The position numbers and the translations under genes were made by a program. Below, one piece after another: positions 39,706 to 47,921 of a stretch of 50,393 nucleotides of DNA. A model generated the notes under the pieces. That model was not told where the DNA came from, did no database searches, and saw only the letters and a program-made list of their open reading frames with translations. Every line of letters begins with the position of its first letter. Position 1 is the stretch's first letter. This DNA comes from Verrucomicrobiales bacterium. GTDB lineage: Bacteria; Verrucomicrobiota; Verrucomicrobiia; Limisphaerales; UBA9464. The stretch lies in contig JAEUHD010000282.1 of assembly GCA_016793645.1 (NCBI GenBank), positions 1 through 50,393 of the forward strand, given 5' to 3'.

Positions 39706-40533
39706 ATGAAACAATTCACCCGATCCCTCCCTCGTGCGGCCGCGCTCGCCTCCGTGGCGCTGCTGCCCCAGCTTTGTGCGCAGGATGCCCCCGCGCCGAA
39801 GGACTGGAAAACCACCCTCGGCCTCGGCCTGTCGCTCACCGGCGGCAATTCCGAGACCTTCAATGTCAACGGCAACGTCCTCACCGTGAAGGAATGGGGT
39901 GCCACGGGCGCCAATATCCTGTCCTTCGGCGCGGACGCGAACTACGGCACCTCGACCACCACGACGGTCAATGACCCCGGCGGGCCGAACCAGTCGTTGA
40001 CGGATACCGACACCACCAACGTCAACAACTACGGCGGCTTCCTCTCCTATGACCGGTTGCTGACCGACCGGCTTTACGTCGGCGGGCGCTTCAGCGGCCG
40101 TCACGACGAGATTGCAGGCGTGGACTACCGTGTCGCCGGAACCGCCACGATCGGCTACTACCTCATCAAGAAGCAGAACCTGAAGCTGTCGGTGGAAACC
40201 GGTCCCGGCTATGTCTGGGAGGAGCTGGTCGGCACGGGCTACAACGACTACGCCACCATCCGATTTGCCGACAACTTCGAGTGGAAGTTCACCGAGAAGT
40301 CGCGCCTGTTCCAGACCTTCGAGTTCCTCCCCCAGATCGACAAGTGGAGCAACTACGTGATGACCGCCGCTGTTGGCGTCGAAACGCAGCTCTACAAGGA
40401 CTTCTCCCTCGTGGTGGTTTTCCGCGACTGGTATCGCAGCCAGCCGGCGTCCTACGTGGATACGAATCCGATCATCTATCGTGAGAAGAACGACTATCAG
40501 CTCACCTGCGGCGTGAACTACACGTTCAACTGA
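39706..40533 (+). CDS. DUF481 outer-membrane beta-barrel protein
   Basis: 275 residues from the ATG at 39706; upstream in-frame sequence is the previous gene's tail. A signal peptide (RAAALASVALLPQLCA-QDAP) precedes alternating beta-strands: WKTTLGLGLSLTGGNSETFNVNGN (the DUF481 signature), YLIKKQNLKLSVETGPGYVWEE, IRFADNFEWKFTEKSRLFQTFEFLPQIDKWSNYVMTAAVGVETQL. It ends with YQLTCGVNYTFN, where the C-terminal aromatic plus Asn is close to the usual outer-membrane sorting signal. Function unknown (DUF481 proteins include salt-stress-induced YdiY). It is followed at 20 bp by a strong terminator. Confidence 0.92.
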   Translation: MKQFTRSLPRAAALASVALLPQLCAQDAPAPKDWKTTLGLGLSLTGGNSETFNVNGNVLTVKEWGATGANILSFGADANYGTSTTTTVNDPGGPNQSLTDTDTTNVNNYGGFLSYDRLLTDRLYVGGRFSGRHDEIAGVDYRVAGTATIGYYLIKKQNLKLSVETGPGYVWEELVGTGYNDYATIRFADNFEWKFTEKSRLFQTFEFLPQIDKWSNYVMTAAVGVETQLYKDFSLVVVFRDWYRSQPASYVDTNPIIYREKNDYQLTCGVNYTFN

Positions 40534-40553
40534 TCCGCAGTGTTTCCGTCAAG

Positions 40554-40587
40554 ACGCCGCCCGGTTTCCGGGCGGCGTTTTGCTTTT
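40554..40587 (+). terminator. Rho-independent terminator of the DUF481 gene
   Basis: A perfect 11-bp stem ACGCCGCCCGG (40554-40564) / CCGGGCGGCGT (40568-40578) with loop TTT, followed by TTTGCTTTT. The best intrinsic terminator in the window. Confidence 0.93.
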
Positions 40588-40618
40588 GCGGTCCGGACAT
40601 CGGCAGCGGATCCGGCTC

Positions 40619-41461
40619 CTACGGATCAGCGGTCGCGGAGAGATCCGGAAGCGCCACACCCCATGGGGCGCGTTCCATCACGGACTTCAACGCCTGCTGC
40701 TGGCGGGTGTCCCCGCCGGTCTGGAGGAAGAACCATCCGTTGAGCTGACCCGCATTGATCGTATCCTTCGCCTCCCATTCGGCGCCCGATGCCGTGAACC
40801 GGGCGCGGGTCAGGGAAATCCAGTCACTTTGGGTCGTCCGCACCCAGCCATTTCCAAACCGTGCGCGCCGCGCCTCCCGGGCGCTGGTTCCATCGCGTCG
40901 AAAATCCTCCACAAAGGAATAATAGCCGCTCAGCGGGCTCCCTCCGGTGCGGGTCCGGAAGGTCGCGAGCTTCCACCATCCGGAACCGTCGGGGCGCCCC
41001 ACCCACGCCGTGTAGGCGGTCTTCGTTCCCTGGACCTCCCCGCGCAGCAGAAACCGGTTGGTGCCCCCCACCGTCCACGCAAACGGAGCCATGCATTGCC
41101 CTCCCGTGCCTTCCCCGCCAAAGCGCCGGATCCGCACGCCCTCCCCCTCGTGGAGCAGTTCGACGCGATCCTCGGTCTTCACGGCGGAGGGATCATCCCC
41201 CTTGGAGGGATCCCAGACGGAGAAAATCACGACCTTTTGGTCCGGTCGGTCCAGTTGCTGGAGCCCGAAGTAGCCCGTGTTCCATCCGCAGGCCATGAAG
41301 TAGCTCCCGTTGACGGACTCCTCGATCACCATCTCGTTGTAGAACAGGCGGCCCTCCGGGGCCGGGTAGCCCAGATGGACCGACCGGGCCGCGCGGATCT
41401 CGGCGGCATCGACCACGAAGGCGAGGGTGACACCCAGGACCAGCAGGGCACGAACGAGCAT
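40619..41461 (-). CDS. DUF3472 domain secreted protein
   Basis: 280 residues from the ATG at 41461 (MLVRALLVLGVTLAFVVDAAEIRAARSVHLGY), giving a signal peptide; the open frame upstream to 42034 is a shadow of the ligase gene. The DUF3472 blocks are FYNEMVIEESVNGSYFMACGWNTGYFGLQQL, VIFSVWDPSKGDDP, FGGEGTGGQCMAPFAWTVGGTNRFLL and GSPLSGYYSFVEDFRRDG. Such proteins are secreted and common in Bacteroidota and PVC bacteria; some sit next to carbohydrate-binding domains. The function is unknown. It is divergent from the AMP-dependent ligase (112 bp between starts) and convergent with the DUF481 gene. Confidence 0.9.
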   Translation of the reverse strand: MLVRALLVLGVTLAFVVDAAEIRAARSVHLGYPAPEGRLFYNEMVIEESVNGSYFMACGWNTGYFGLQQLDRPDQKVVIFSVWDPSKGDDPSAVKTEDRVELLHEGEGVRIRRFGGEGTGGQCMAPFAWTVGGTNRFLLRGEVQGTKTAYTAWVGRPDGSGWWKLATFRTRTGGSPLSGYYSFVEDFRRDGTSAREARRARFGNGWVRTTQSDWISLTRARFTASGAEWEAKDTINAGQLNGWFFLQTGGDTRQQQALKSVMERAPWGVALPDLSATADP

Positions 41462-41572
41462 GCCGCCAGCGTATCGGGTGTCCTCGAACGGACAAAGGGA
41501 GATCGGACGCGGACTCCCGGCGGAACCATTGGGCTTGCGGCGGACACCGTCCCCCGGCAGACACGCGGCGAC

Positions 41573-42838
41573 ATGTTGGAGGAGCGCTGGAGAAACACCG
41601 TGGCCCGCTTCGGGAGCGCGGTGGCCGTTCGCGATCTGGGCACCGGCCAGTCGTGGTCGTTTCGGGGGCTCGCCTCGGCCGCCGACGCCGGATCCGTGCC
41701 CGGGACCCCCTGGATCTGCCCCTCCGGCCAGACCGTGGGATTCCTGCTGTCCGTACTCCATGCGTGGCGCCATGGCCGCCTGCTGATCCCCCTGGAGCCC
41801 GGCCTGACTCCCCCCGCCGTGCCCACACCGCCCCCGGACACCGCCCTGCTCAAGCAGACGTCCGGAACCACCGGAGCCTCCCGGTGCATCCGATTCACCG
41901 GGTCCCAACTGGCCGCAGACGCGGACGCCATCGTCGCCACCATGGGCCTGCGTCCCGAGCGCCCCAACCTCGGCGTGATCTCCCTTGCACACAGCTACGG
42001 GTTCTCGAACCTGGTCCTGCCGTTGTTCCTCCACGGGATCCCGCTGTACCTCGCGCCCTCACCCCTGCCGGCGGCGATCTCCGAAGCCCTCCGCGCCAGC
42101 GGCGGAATTCCCCTGACCCTGCCGGCGGTCCCCGCGCTTTGGTCCACCTGGTTTGAGGCGGGCGCACTCTCCCCCGCGATCTCCCTGGCCATTTCCGCAG
42201 GCGCGCCGCTGCCCCTGCCGCTGGAGGAGGCGGTTTTCGGGCGCCACGGACTCAAGCTGCACAATTTCCTCGGGGCGTCCGAATGCGGCGGCATCGCCTA
42301 CGACGCCTCGCCATTCCCCCGGAGGGATTCCGCCCTCGCCGGGAAACCCCTCACGGGCGTTTCGGTCACCCAGGACGGGGAAGGGTGTCTCCGGGTCCGA
42401 GGCCCCGCCGTGGGGGAGGGTTACTGGCCTGAACCGGATCCGCGACTTTCCGCAGGCACGTATTGCAGTCAGGACCGGGTGGATCTGGATCCCGAAGGCG
42501 CCGTGCACCTGCGCGGCCGCTCGGGGGATGTCATCAACGTCGCCGGCCGCAAGTTGCAACCCGAGACGGTCGAGTCCGAACTGCTTCGGCATCCCGCGGT
42601 CCGGGCCGCATTGGTGCTCGGACTCCCCCGCGACGCGGCCCTCGGGGATCTCGTGGCCGCCGTGGTCCAGGTGGAGGGCCCCGCGTCCGACGCGGAGCTT
42701 CGGGAATTTCTCCTGCAGCGACTGCATCCGTGGCAGGTGCCGAAAGTCTGGCACCGCGTTCCCGCCCTCGAGGTCAACGCCCGGGGAAAAATCTCCCGGG
42801 CGGCCTGGCGTGGACACCTGCTGGCGGGATCCGGATAG
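41573..42838 (+). CDS. AMP-dependent acyl/aryl ligase (ANL superfamily), short form
   Basis: 421 residues from the ATG at 41573 (MLEERWRNTVARFGSAVAV); the frame is open to 40580 but only in anti-sense of DUF3472. The phosphate-binding motif is QTSGTTGASR (95-104). Then come GVISLAHSYGFSNLVLPLFLHG, HNFLGASECGGIAYD (the A5 motif), CSQDRVDLDPEG, the RSGDVINVAGRKLQP hinge (A7-A8), and the catalytic Lys at about 406 in NARGKISR. It is shorter than usual acyl-CoA synthetases (about 500) because the N-terminal subdomain is abbreviated, as seen for ligases of aryl-polyene and related clusters. It would activate a carboxylic acid for loading onto CoA or a carrier protein. It ends 3 bp before the stop of the convergent dehydratase. 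Confidence 0.9.
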   Translation: MLEERWRNTVARFGSAVAVRDLGTGQSWSFRGLASAADAGSVPGTPWICPSGQTVGFLLSVLHAWRHGRLLIPLEPGLTPPAVPTPPPDTALLKQTSGTTGASRCIRFTGSQLAADADAIVATMGLRPERPNLGVISLAHSYGFSNLVLPLFLHGIPLYLAPSPLPAAISEALRASGGIPLTLPAVPALWSTWFEAGALSPAISLAISAGAPLPLPLEEAVFGRHGLKLHNFLGASECGGIAYDASPFPRRDSALAGKPLTGVSVTQDGEGCLRVRGPAVGEGYWPEPDPRLSAGTYCSQDRVDLDPEGAVHLRGRSGDVINVAGRKLQPETVESELLRHPAVRAALVLGLPRDAALGDLVAAVVQVEGPASDAELREFLLQRLHPWQVPKVWHRVPALEVNARGKISRAAWRGHLLAGSG

Positions 42839-42841
42839 CCG

Positions 42842-43264
42842 TCACGCCGCCCCTCCCGCCAGGGTCACTTCACACTGCAACAGCAAGGTGCCCCGAAGCG
42901 TCGCGGTCGCCTGCGCCTGGATCAGCGGACCCATCCGCCCCGTGACGCGCGCGTGGAGCACCACCACATCGCCCGGTCGCGCCGTGCCGAGGATCTTGGC
43001 GGCACGGATGGCCGTGAGCTTCAGTCCCGGCAGGGGAACCAGCGCGGGATCCGACTGCGCCACGACCCCGGCCAACTGGGCGGCGGCCTCCAGCAACAGC
43101 ACGCCGGGCATCATCGGATCCCCCGGGAAGTGCCCCCTCAGGAATCCCTCGTCCCCTCGCAACGCATACTCACCCACACCGGACACACCGGGTTCCAGGG
43201 ACACCATCCGGTCGAGAAACCTGAACTCCGGCCCATGCGGGAGACGTTCCAGCGCAGCATTCAT
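42842..43264 (-). CDS. FabZ-like 3-hydroxyacyl-ACP dehydratase (hot-dog fold)
   Basis: 140 residues. The FabZ/FabA motif is GHFPGDPMMPGVLLLEAAAQLAGVVA (44-69), with catalytic H45 and E59. The rest is normal for the fold (FRFLDRMVSLEPGVSG; LTAIRAAKILGTARPGDVVVLHARV; the QAQATATLRGTLLLQCEVTLA end). FabZ dehydrates 3-hydroxyacyl thioesters in fatty-acid synthesis; this one is in an operon with a LolA-like protein and an exporter, as in aryl-polyene/polyketide-like clusters. Its ATG overlaps the stop of the LolA gene (ATGA). Confidence 0.92.
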   Translation of the reverse strand: MNAALERLPHGPEFRFLDRMVSLEPGVSGVGEYALRGDEGFLRGHFPGDPMMPGVLLLEAAAQLAGVVAQSDPALVPLPGLKLTAIRAAKILGTARPGDVVVLHARVTGRMGPLIQAQATATLRGTLLLQCEVTLAGGAA

Positions 43265-43980
43265 CGCGGGGCCGCAGGGGTGGTGATCTTCCAGCCCGGA
43301 TCCAGGACCGGAGCGAAGGTGTCCGGGGGGATGGACGGGTTGCGTTCCGATCCGGTGAAGTCATTGCGCATCCGGGAACCGTCGCTGAATTCCAGTTCCG
43401 AGGCGACCAGGGCAAGGTCGTTGGTCCGCACCTCCAGGGACAACGCGGGCAACAGCCGCCGCGTTGCCAGGCTGCGCGGCCGCAGACGGAACATCCACGT
43501 CGCGTTCGTGCCGCTGAACTGGAGGAGCTCGAAGCGCTTTCGGAACTCGGCACCGTTCCGGGGAAAACCGGAATCCAGCAGGGTCAGCGCGTCCTTCATC
43601 GGTCCCTGCGCCACCGTTGCGAGTTCATAGCGCTCGGCGCGCTTCAACGGCGGCGACAACATCCAGAGATTGGACCCATCCCGGAGGGCGATGGACCGGA
43701 CGGGGCGTCCCAATTCCCATCGAAACCGGTCGGGTGCCACAAACCACACCGTCCCGGGCGCGCTCAACGGCTGGGTCAGTGCCTCCAAATGTCGGGTCTG
43801 GACAAACTCCGACTTCCACGACGTCAGCCCCGCCTGGGCATCCAGCCAACGATCCAGTGCCGCATCCGCCACCCCGTCGGCGCTCACGGCGCCCCCGCCC
43901 CCCGCCCCCGTCAGGAGGAGGAGGATCCGGAGCGCTCCGACGATTCTCCGGGATGCCACACCGGGACAAAGTGAAACCAT
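43261..43980 (-). CDS. LolA-like outer-membrane lipoprotein carrier protein
   Basis: 239 residues from the ATG at 43980, or 232 from the GTG at 43959 (VASRRIVGALRILLLLTGAGG), giving a signal peptide in either case. The LolA domain has LDRWLDAQAGLTSWKSEFVQTRHLEALTQPLSAPGTVWFVAPDRFRWELG and SNLWMLSPPLKRAERYEL. LolA-like proteins with an adjacent MMPL exporter form a lipid transport route across the periplasm in several lipid/polyene clusters. The 5' part overlaps the 3' end of the exporter gene by 70 bp (out of frame), a strong sign of translational coupling. Confidence 0.88.
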   Translation of the reverse strand: MVSLCPGVASRRIVGALRILLLLTGAGGGGAVSADGVADAALDRWLDAQAGLTSWKSEFVQTRHLEALTQPLSAPGTVWFVAPDRFRWELGRPVRSIALRDGSNLWMLSPPLKRAERYELATVAQGPMKDALTLLDSGFPRNGAEFRKRFELLQFSGTNATWMFRLRPRSLATRRLLPALSLEVRTNDLALVASELEFSDGSRMRNDFTGSERNPSIPPDTFAPVLDPGWKITTPAAPR

Positions 43981-46900
43981 TGGTCGGGAAACTGCCGCAC
44001 GGCCGGCTCGAAGGCACGCAGGATTCGTCCCGTGAACGCGACGCGCTCGTCCCGGCTTCCCAGGGCGCGGCGATCATAGGCGAGAGGTTCCAGCGCTTCC
44101 GCCCGATACCCCGTGCCCTCGCGGACGATATACACCGGCAGGACGGCGGCTCCCGAGGCGCGGGCCAACTCCGCAACCGCAACGCTGGCGCGAAATGGGA
44201 GTCCAAGGAACTCCACGGACACCGCGGTGGCCTCCGGCGGACGATCCAGCAGCAGCGCCACCATCCCGCCATCCTGAAGCCGCCGGATCACCTCCACGAA
44301 GGCGAACGGGTCCTCTCCCACCACGAGGGTATCCACCCCCTGGCGTGCCCGGGCGGCGGCGCGCAGTTCCGTGAAGCGCCCCCCGGGTTCGGGCGCGGTC
44401 AGGACGAGCGGACGCACACCTTCGCGCTTGAGGAGCACCGTGCCCAGCTCCCAGTTGCCCAGATGGGGCGTCACCAGCAACACCCCCCGCCCCCCCGAGC
44501 GGGCCGACGAAAACTGCTCCCAGCCTCCTCCCGGGCGCACCCGTTCCTCAAAGGAAACGCCCGCCTCCTGTCGCCAGAGATCCACCAGCTTCAGGGCAAA
44601 CTGGCGGAAATTGTCCCGGGCAGCCCGCTCCGCGATCCCCGGTTCATGCCCCACCACCGGTCGAAGATTCGCGGTCACCACAGCCACACGATCCGGCCGG
44701 GTAAGCCGGTAAAGAGCCGCCCCCGCCCGGGCAAGCCAGGACGCCACGCCATCCGGCAGGATCCGGGCGATGATTCCACCCAGTTTCCAAAGCCCCGGCC
44801 CATACAGCGCCGACGGGGGGCCGGATTCCGGACGCTCGCGCCCGACGCCACCCGCGGCGCGCCACCACGCGGGAAGCAGCCCCGCGCAGACCACGAACAC
44901 ACAGGCGACCCCCACCGCGCACACGACGTCCAGGCTGGCGAGTCCGAGATTGCTGCTCCAGGCGAGGGAGCCAAAGCCGGCGATATTGGCGGCGGCGCAC
45001 AGCAGCAGGGCCCGCCCGGTGGTCCGCCAGACCGCCCGCCCGTCCCCACGGTGCCGGCGCAGGGCGAGCTGGATGTGGATCGTCGAGTCCACGGACGTGC
45101 CCAGAAGCAGCGGGATGGCGACCAGACTCAGAAGGTTCCAGGAGCCATGCACCGCGGCCATCGCCGCCAGAAGCAGCGCGAAGCTCAGGAACAGGGCTCC
45201 CAGGCTGAGGAGAACCTCCCGCCACCGCCGGAAGGCCATCCAGAGGCACCCCACCAGCGCGGCGGCAATCAGGATCGACAACACCGTAATCCGCCGCTTT
45301 ACGTGCCCCACCAGCACCTGGCTCAGGGTGTCCCAACTGCTGACCAGCACGGAGTCCGGAAGTCCGCCCAACGCCTCACCCGGAATGCCCTCCGGCCCCG
45401 ACGACACCGCCCCCAGGGCCAGCCAGTCGCCATTCTCGGCGCGGGACACGAACTGTCCGGTGAGCCACCGCGCAGTGGCGTTGCTCGGCCATTGGGATCC
45501 GCCCGAAGCCACCAGCTTTGGCCAGGCGCGCAACAGGCCGTCCGCAACCTCCACGGCGTTGCTCTTGAAACCGGCTTCCAGGACCGCCGCGCGCAATCGA
45601 GGACCCCGCAAAACCAGGTCACGAACCGACGGTGCATTCTCCGAAGCATGGTCCGGACGCGGCCAGAAACCATCCGGCAGGTCAAACGTCCCGACGGTGC
45701 CCCGCTCGCGGGCCTGTGCCAGGGTCGCGCGCGCCGCGTCCAACTGCCGGGAAACCGCGTCCAGGTCCGGCCCGCGGAACAACAGGCGCAGGGGTTCGCG
45801 CGCACGCCCGAGTCCGGCCTTGAGTTCATCCATCGCGGCATATGCGCTGCTGGAGCGGGGACGCAGCGGGTCATCCCCCGTCGTCAGCACCGGGATTCCC
45901 CGCCACGCGAGAAGGAGACCCACGCCCGCAACCAGAATGGCCGTGGGCCACAGCGACCGGCTTCCCCGCGTCCGGACCGGCACGACCCCGTCAGGTCCGG
46001 CTCCCGCCGTCCCCGCGTTGACCACCGGACACACCCGCGGCAGGAAGACGTAGAGCATCACCACCGCTCCCACGAGCAGCCCCAGGGCCGTGAGCTGTCC
46101 CAGCCGGGCCAGTCCGGGCAGACCGGTGAAACCCAGCAACAGAAACGTGCCGGCCGTCGTTCCCGCGGAGTACCACACTCCACGCGACACTTCGCGCCTC
46201 ACCTGCTCCGGAGTGGAACCGGGCGAGGCGGCGGCCTCCTGATAGCCGACCAACCCGTAGTCGACCGCCAGCCCGAGCAGCACCGCGGCAAACCCAACAC
46301 TCAGCACGTTCAGCGTGCCGAACAGCAATCCCCCAAGGGCCAGCGTCACCACCAGGATCAGCCCCAGCGAGACCAGCAGCCACCCCAGGGGACGCCACGT
46401 ACGATGCGCCATCCAGAAGAGCAGCGCGATCAACACCACCGTGGACAGCACCGAGTTCTTCAGGTCGCGCTCCATTCCGGCGGAGATCTCGGCGACAAAC
46501 GCAGGACTCCCCGTAAATCCCATCCGGACCTCCCCCCCCGCCATCCCGGCCGCGGACACGGAATCCCGGGCCACGGCCCGCACGGAGTCCAGCCAGGACG
46601 CCACGTCCCGATAGTTGAGCTCCGACCGGGCGGGCTCGACGAACACGACCCGGAAGGTTCCGTCGGGATTCGCGAACAGACCCGTCCCTTCCTCGAAGCC
46701 GCCGCCCACTCCCTCCGCGCCGGGAATCCGGGTCAGGCCCAGGGGATCGTAGGCCTCGCGGGCGAGATCCATAGGATCAAGGGAGGTGGCGAGACGCTCC
46801 CGCGCCGACTGAAGCCCGTCCTCAAGGCGACCGGGTTGCAGACGCTGCACCAGGTCCCGGACGGATCCCGGCGGTTGCTGCAACCAGAGCCAGGCAAGAT

Positions 46901-47210
46901 TCTCCAGGGCGTCCTCCGGGTGCTCCCGCCAGGGCGGGCGCCAACGGACCTCCCGTGCCAGATCGCTCCGACCGCCCAGGGCGGACGCGACCGCCTCCGC
47001 GGCCCGCGACACCCGGTCGGGGTCCTCACCCTGCACCGTGATCATCAATCCCCTCGCCGGAGCGAAGTACCGCTGCTGCAGCAGGAGTCCCCGCACTGCC
47101 GGCAGGTCGCCGGGAAGGAGATGCAACACCTCCGTGTCCAGACGCAGTCGGGCCAACCCGGCAACGATCAGCAGGGCGACCAAAACCCACGGCCATCGGA
47201 AACGCAACAT
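43911..47210 (-). CDS. MMPL/RND-type exporter fused to an LpxL/HtrB-like acyltransferase
   Basis: 1099 residues from the ATG at 47210 (MLRFRWPWVLVALLIVAGLARLRLDTEVLHLLPGDLPAV). Residues 1-800 are an MMPL-type transporter: helix, periplasmic domain, helices about 245-390 including the DYGLVGY box (GLAVDYGLVGYQEA), then a second periplasmic domain. The second membrane half (about 640-790) has LLLGTSVDSTIHIQLALRRHRGD. Residues about 802-1099 are a lysophospholipid-acyltransferase-like domain of the LpxL/HtrB class: LYGPGLWKLGGIIARILPDG, NFRQFALKLVDLWRQ, H916 in TPHLGNWELG (HX4E motif), LLLDRPPEATAVSVEFLGLPFRASVAVAELARASGAAVLPVYIVREG. It would acylate a carrier-bound or lipid product and export it. 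Such fusions occur in aryl-polyene-like clusters. Confidence 0.9.
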   Translation of the reverse strand: MLRFRWPWVLVALLIVAGLARLRLDTEVLHLLPGDLPAVRGLLLQQRYFAPARGLMITVQGEDPDRVSRAAEAVASALGGRSDLAREVRWRPPWREHPEDALENLAWLWLQQPPGSVRDLVQRLQPGRLEDGLQSARERLATSLDPMDLAREAYDPLGLTRIPGAEGVGGGFEEGTGLFANPDGTFRVVFVEPARSELNYRDVASWLDSVRAVARDSVSAAGMAGGEVRMGFTGSPAFVAEISAGMERDLKNSVLSTVVLIALLFWMAHRTWRPLGWLLVSLGLILVVTLALGGLLFGTLNVLSVGFAAVLLGLAVDYGLVGYQEAAASPGSTPEQVRREVSRGVWYSAGTTAGTFLLLGFTGLPGLARLGQLTALGLLVGAVVMLYVFLPRVCPVVNAGTAGAGPDGVVPVRTRGSRSLWPTAILVAGVGLLLAWRGIPVLTTGDDPLRPRSSSAYAAMDELKAGLGRAREPLRLLFRGPDLDAVSRQLDAARATLAQARERGTVGTFDLPDGFWPRPDHASENAPSVRDLVLRGPRLRAAVLEAGFKSNAVEVADGLLRAWPKLVASGGSQWPSNATARWLTGQFVSRAENGDWLALGAVSSGPEGIPGEALGGLPDSVLVSSWDTLSQVLVGHVKRRITVLSILIAAALVGCLWMAFRRWREVLLSLGALFLSFALLLAAMAAVHGSWNLLSLVAIPLLLGTSVDSTIHIQLALRRHRGDGRAVWRTTGRALLLCAAANIAGFGSLAWSSNLGLASLDVVCAVGVACVFVVCAGLLPAWWRAAGGVGRERPESGPPSALYGPGLWKLGGIIARILPDGVASWLARAGAALYRLTRPDRVAVVTANLRPVVGHEPGIAERAARDNFRQFALKLVDLWRQEAGVSFEERVRPGGGWEQFSSARSGGRGVLLVTPHLGNWELGTVLLKREGVRPLVLTAPEPGGRFTELRAAARARQGVDTLVVGEDPFAFVEVIRRLQDGGMVALLLDRPPEATAVSVEFLGLPFRASVAVAELARASGAAVLPVYIVREGTGYRAEALEPLAYDRRALGSRDERVAFTGRILRAFEPAVRQFPDQWFHFVPVWHPGESSERSGSSSS

Positions 47211-47525
47211 TCGGAACGGCGGCGGAGTGTGACGTGAGAGCCCGCCCGAGGCGTAGCGGTAAGTTTGGGGCCCGACCCGCTGGGCTTGTAGTGCAGGCTT
47301 CAGCCTGTGGTTCGGTGGCGCGAGGGTGGCAGGTGGGCGGGGGAGCAGCCTGAAGGCTGGACTACCAACTGGCGGGGCGAATGGAGCGTTTGTAGTGCAG
47401 GCTTCAGCCTGTGATTCGGCGACGCGAGGGTGGCAGGTGGGCGGGGGAGCAGCCTGAAGGCTGGACTACCAACGACCGGCGGGCCCGTTGACCCCCTGAT
47501 CGAAGGGCCGTAGGATGCCGCTGTC
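47211..47525. other. 315-bp intergenic region with a duplicated palindromic repeat
   Basis: No gene. Two tandem copies of a repeat fill 47287-47473, and the start codon of the IscA-type gene follows at 47526. No promoter was recognised for either flanking gene. Confidence 0.65.
47287..47473. repeat. 104-bp tandem repeat with inverted ends
   Basis: Two copies start with TGTAGTGCAGGCTTCAGCCTG at 47287 and 47391 (exact spacing 104, the second cut at about 47473). Inside each, GGCTTCAGCCTG at the left and CAGCCTGAAGGCTGGACTAC at the right are near inverted repeats, so each copy could fold into a hairpin of about 80 bases. A similar CTGAAGCCCGGACTAC stands at 29651-29670. Confidence 0.88.
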
Positions 47526-47921
47526 ATGATCGCAGGAAAAATTGGTTCCAAAGCCCCATCCGCCCCGACACCCGGCTTCCGGGTGGGGGATGAGCGGCTG
47601 ATCAAGTTGACGGAATCCGCCGGCCACAAGGTGACCTCGCTGCTGACCAAGCAGGGCCGCCCGGCCGGCGTCCTGCGCGTCGCCGTCGTCGGCGGCGGGT
47701 GCTCCGGACTGCAATACAAGATGGACCTGCAGGACCAGCCCCAGAACCGCGACATCCTGGTGGAGAGCGCCGGGGTCAGGGTCGTCGTGGACCCCAAAAG
47801 CGCCCTCTATGTCACCGGTTCGGAACTGGACTACGTGGATGCCCTGACCGAGGGCGGATTCAAGGTGAAGAACCCCAACGCGGCCACCAGCTGCTCCTGC
47901 GGCGAGAGCTTCAGCGCGTGA
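47526..47921 (+). CDS. A-type iron-sulfur carrier (IscA/ErpA/SufA family)
   Basis: 131 residues. After a non-conserved lead (about 20 residues) comes RLIKLTESAGHKVTSLLTKQ, then LRVAVVGGGCSGLQYKMDLQ with the first cluster cysteine and the C-terminal CxC pair in NPNAATSCSCGESFSA. The three cysteines bind a [2Fe-2S] or [4Fe-4S] cluster for delivery to target proteins. Its stop TGA overlaps the GTG start of hscB, so the pair is coupled. No iscS, iscU or hscA gene is in the window. Confidence 0.93.
   Translation: MIAGKIGSKAPSAPTPGFRVGDERLIKLTESAGHKVTSLLTKQGRPAGVLRVAVVGGGCSGLQYKMDLQDQPQNRDILVESAGVRVVVDPKSALYVTGSELDYVDALTEGGFKVKNPNAATSCSCGESFSA

Noticed and set aside
43617..47237. 1206-codon open frame on the plus strand
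   Set aside because: It lies antisense to the MMPL-acyltransferase gene, is Pro/Gln/His/Arg-rich and shows no family similarity. Long antisense frames are expected in GC-rich genes.
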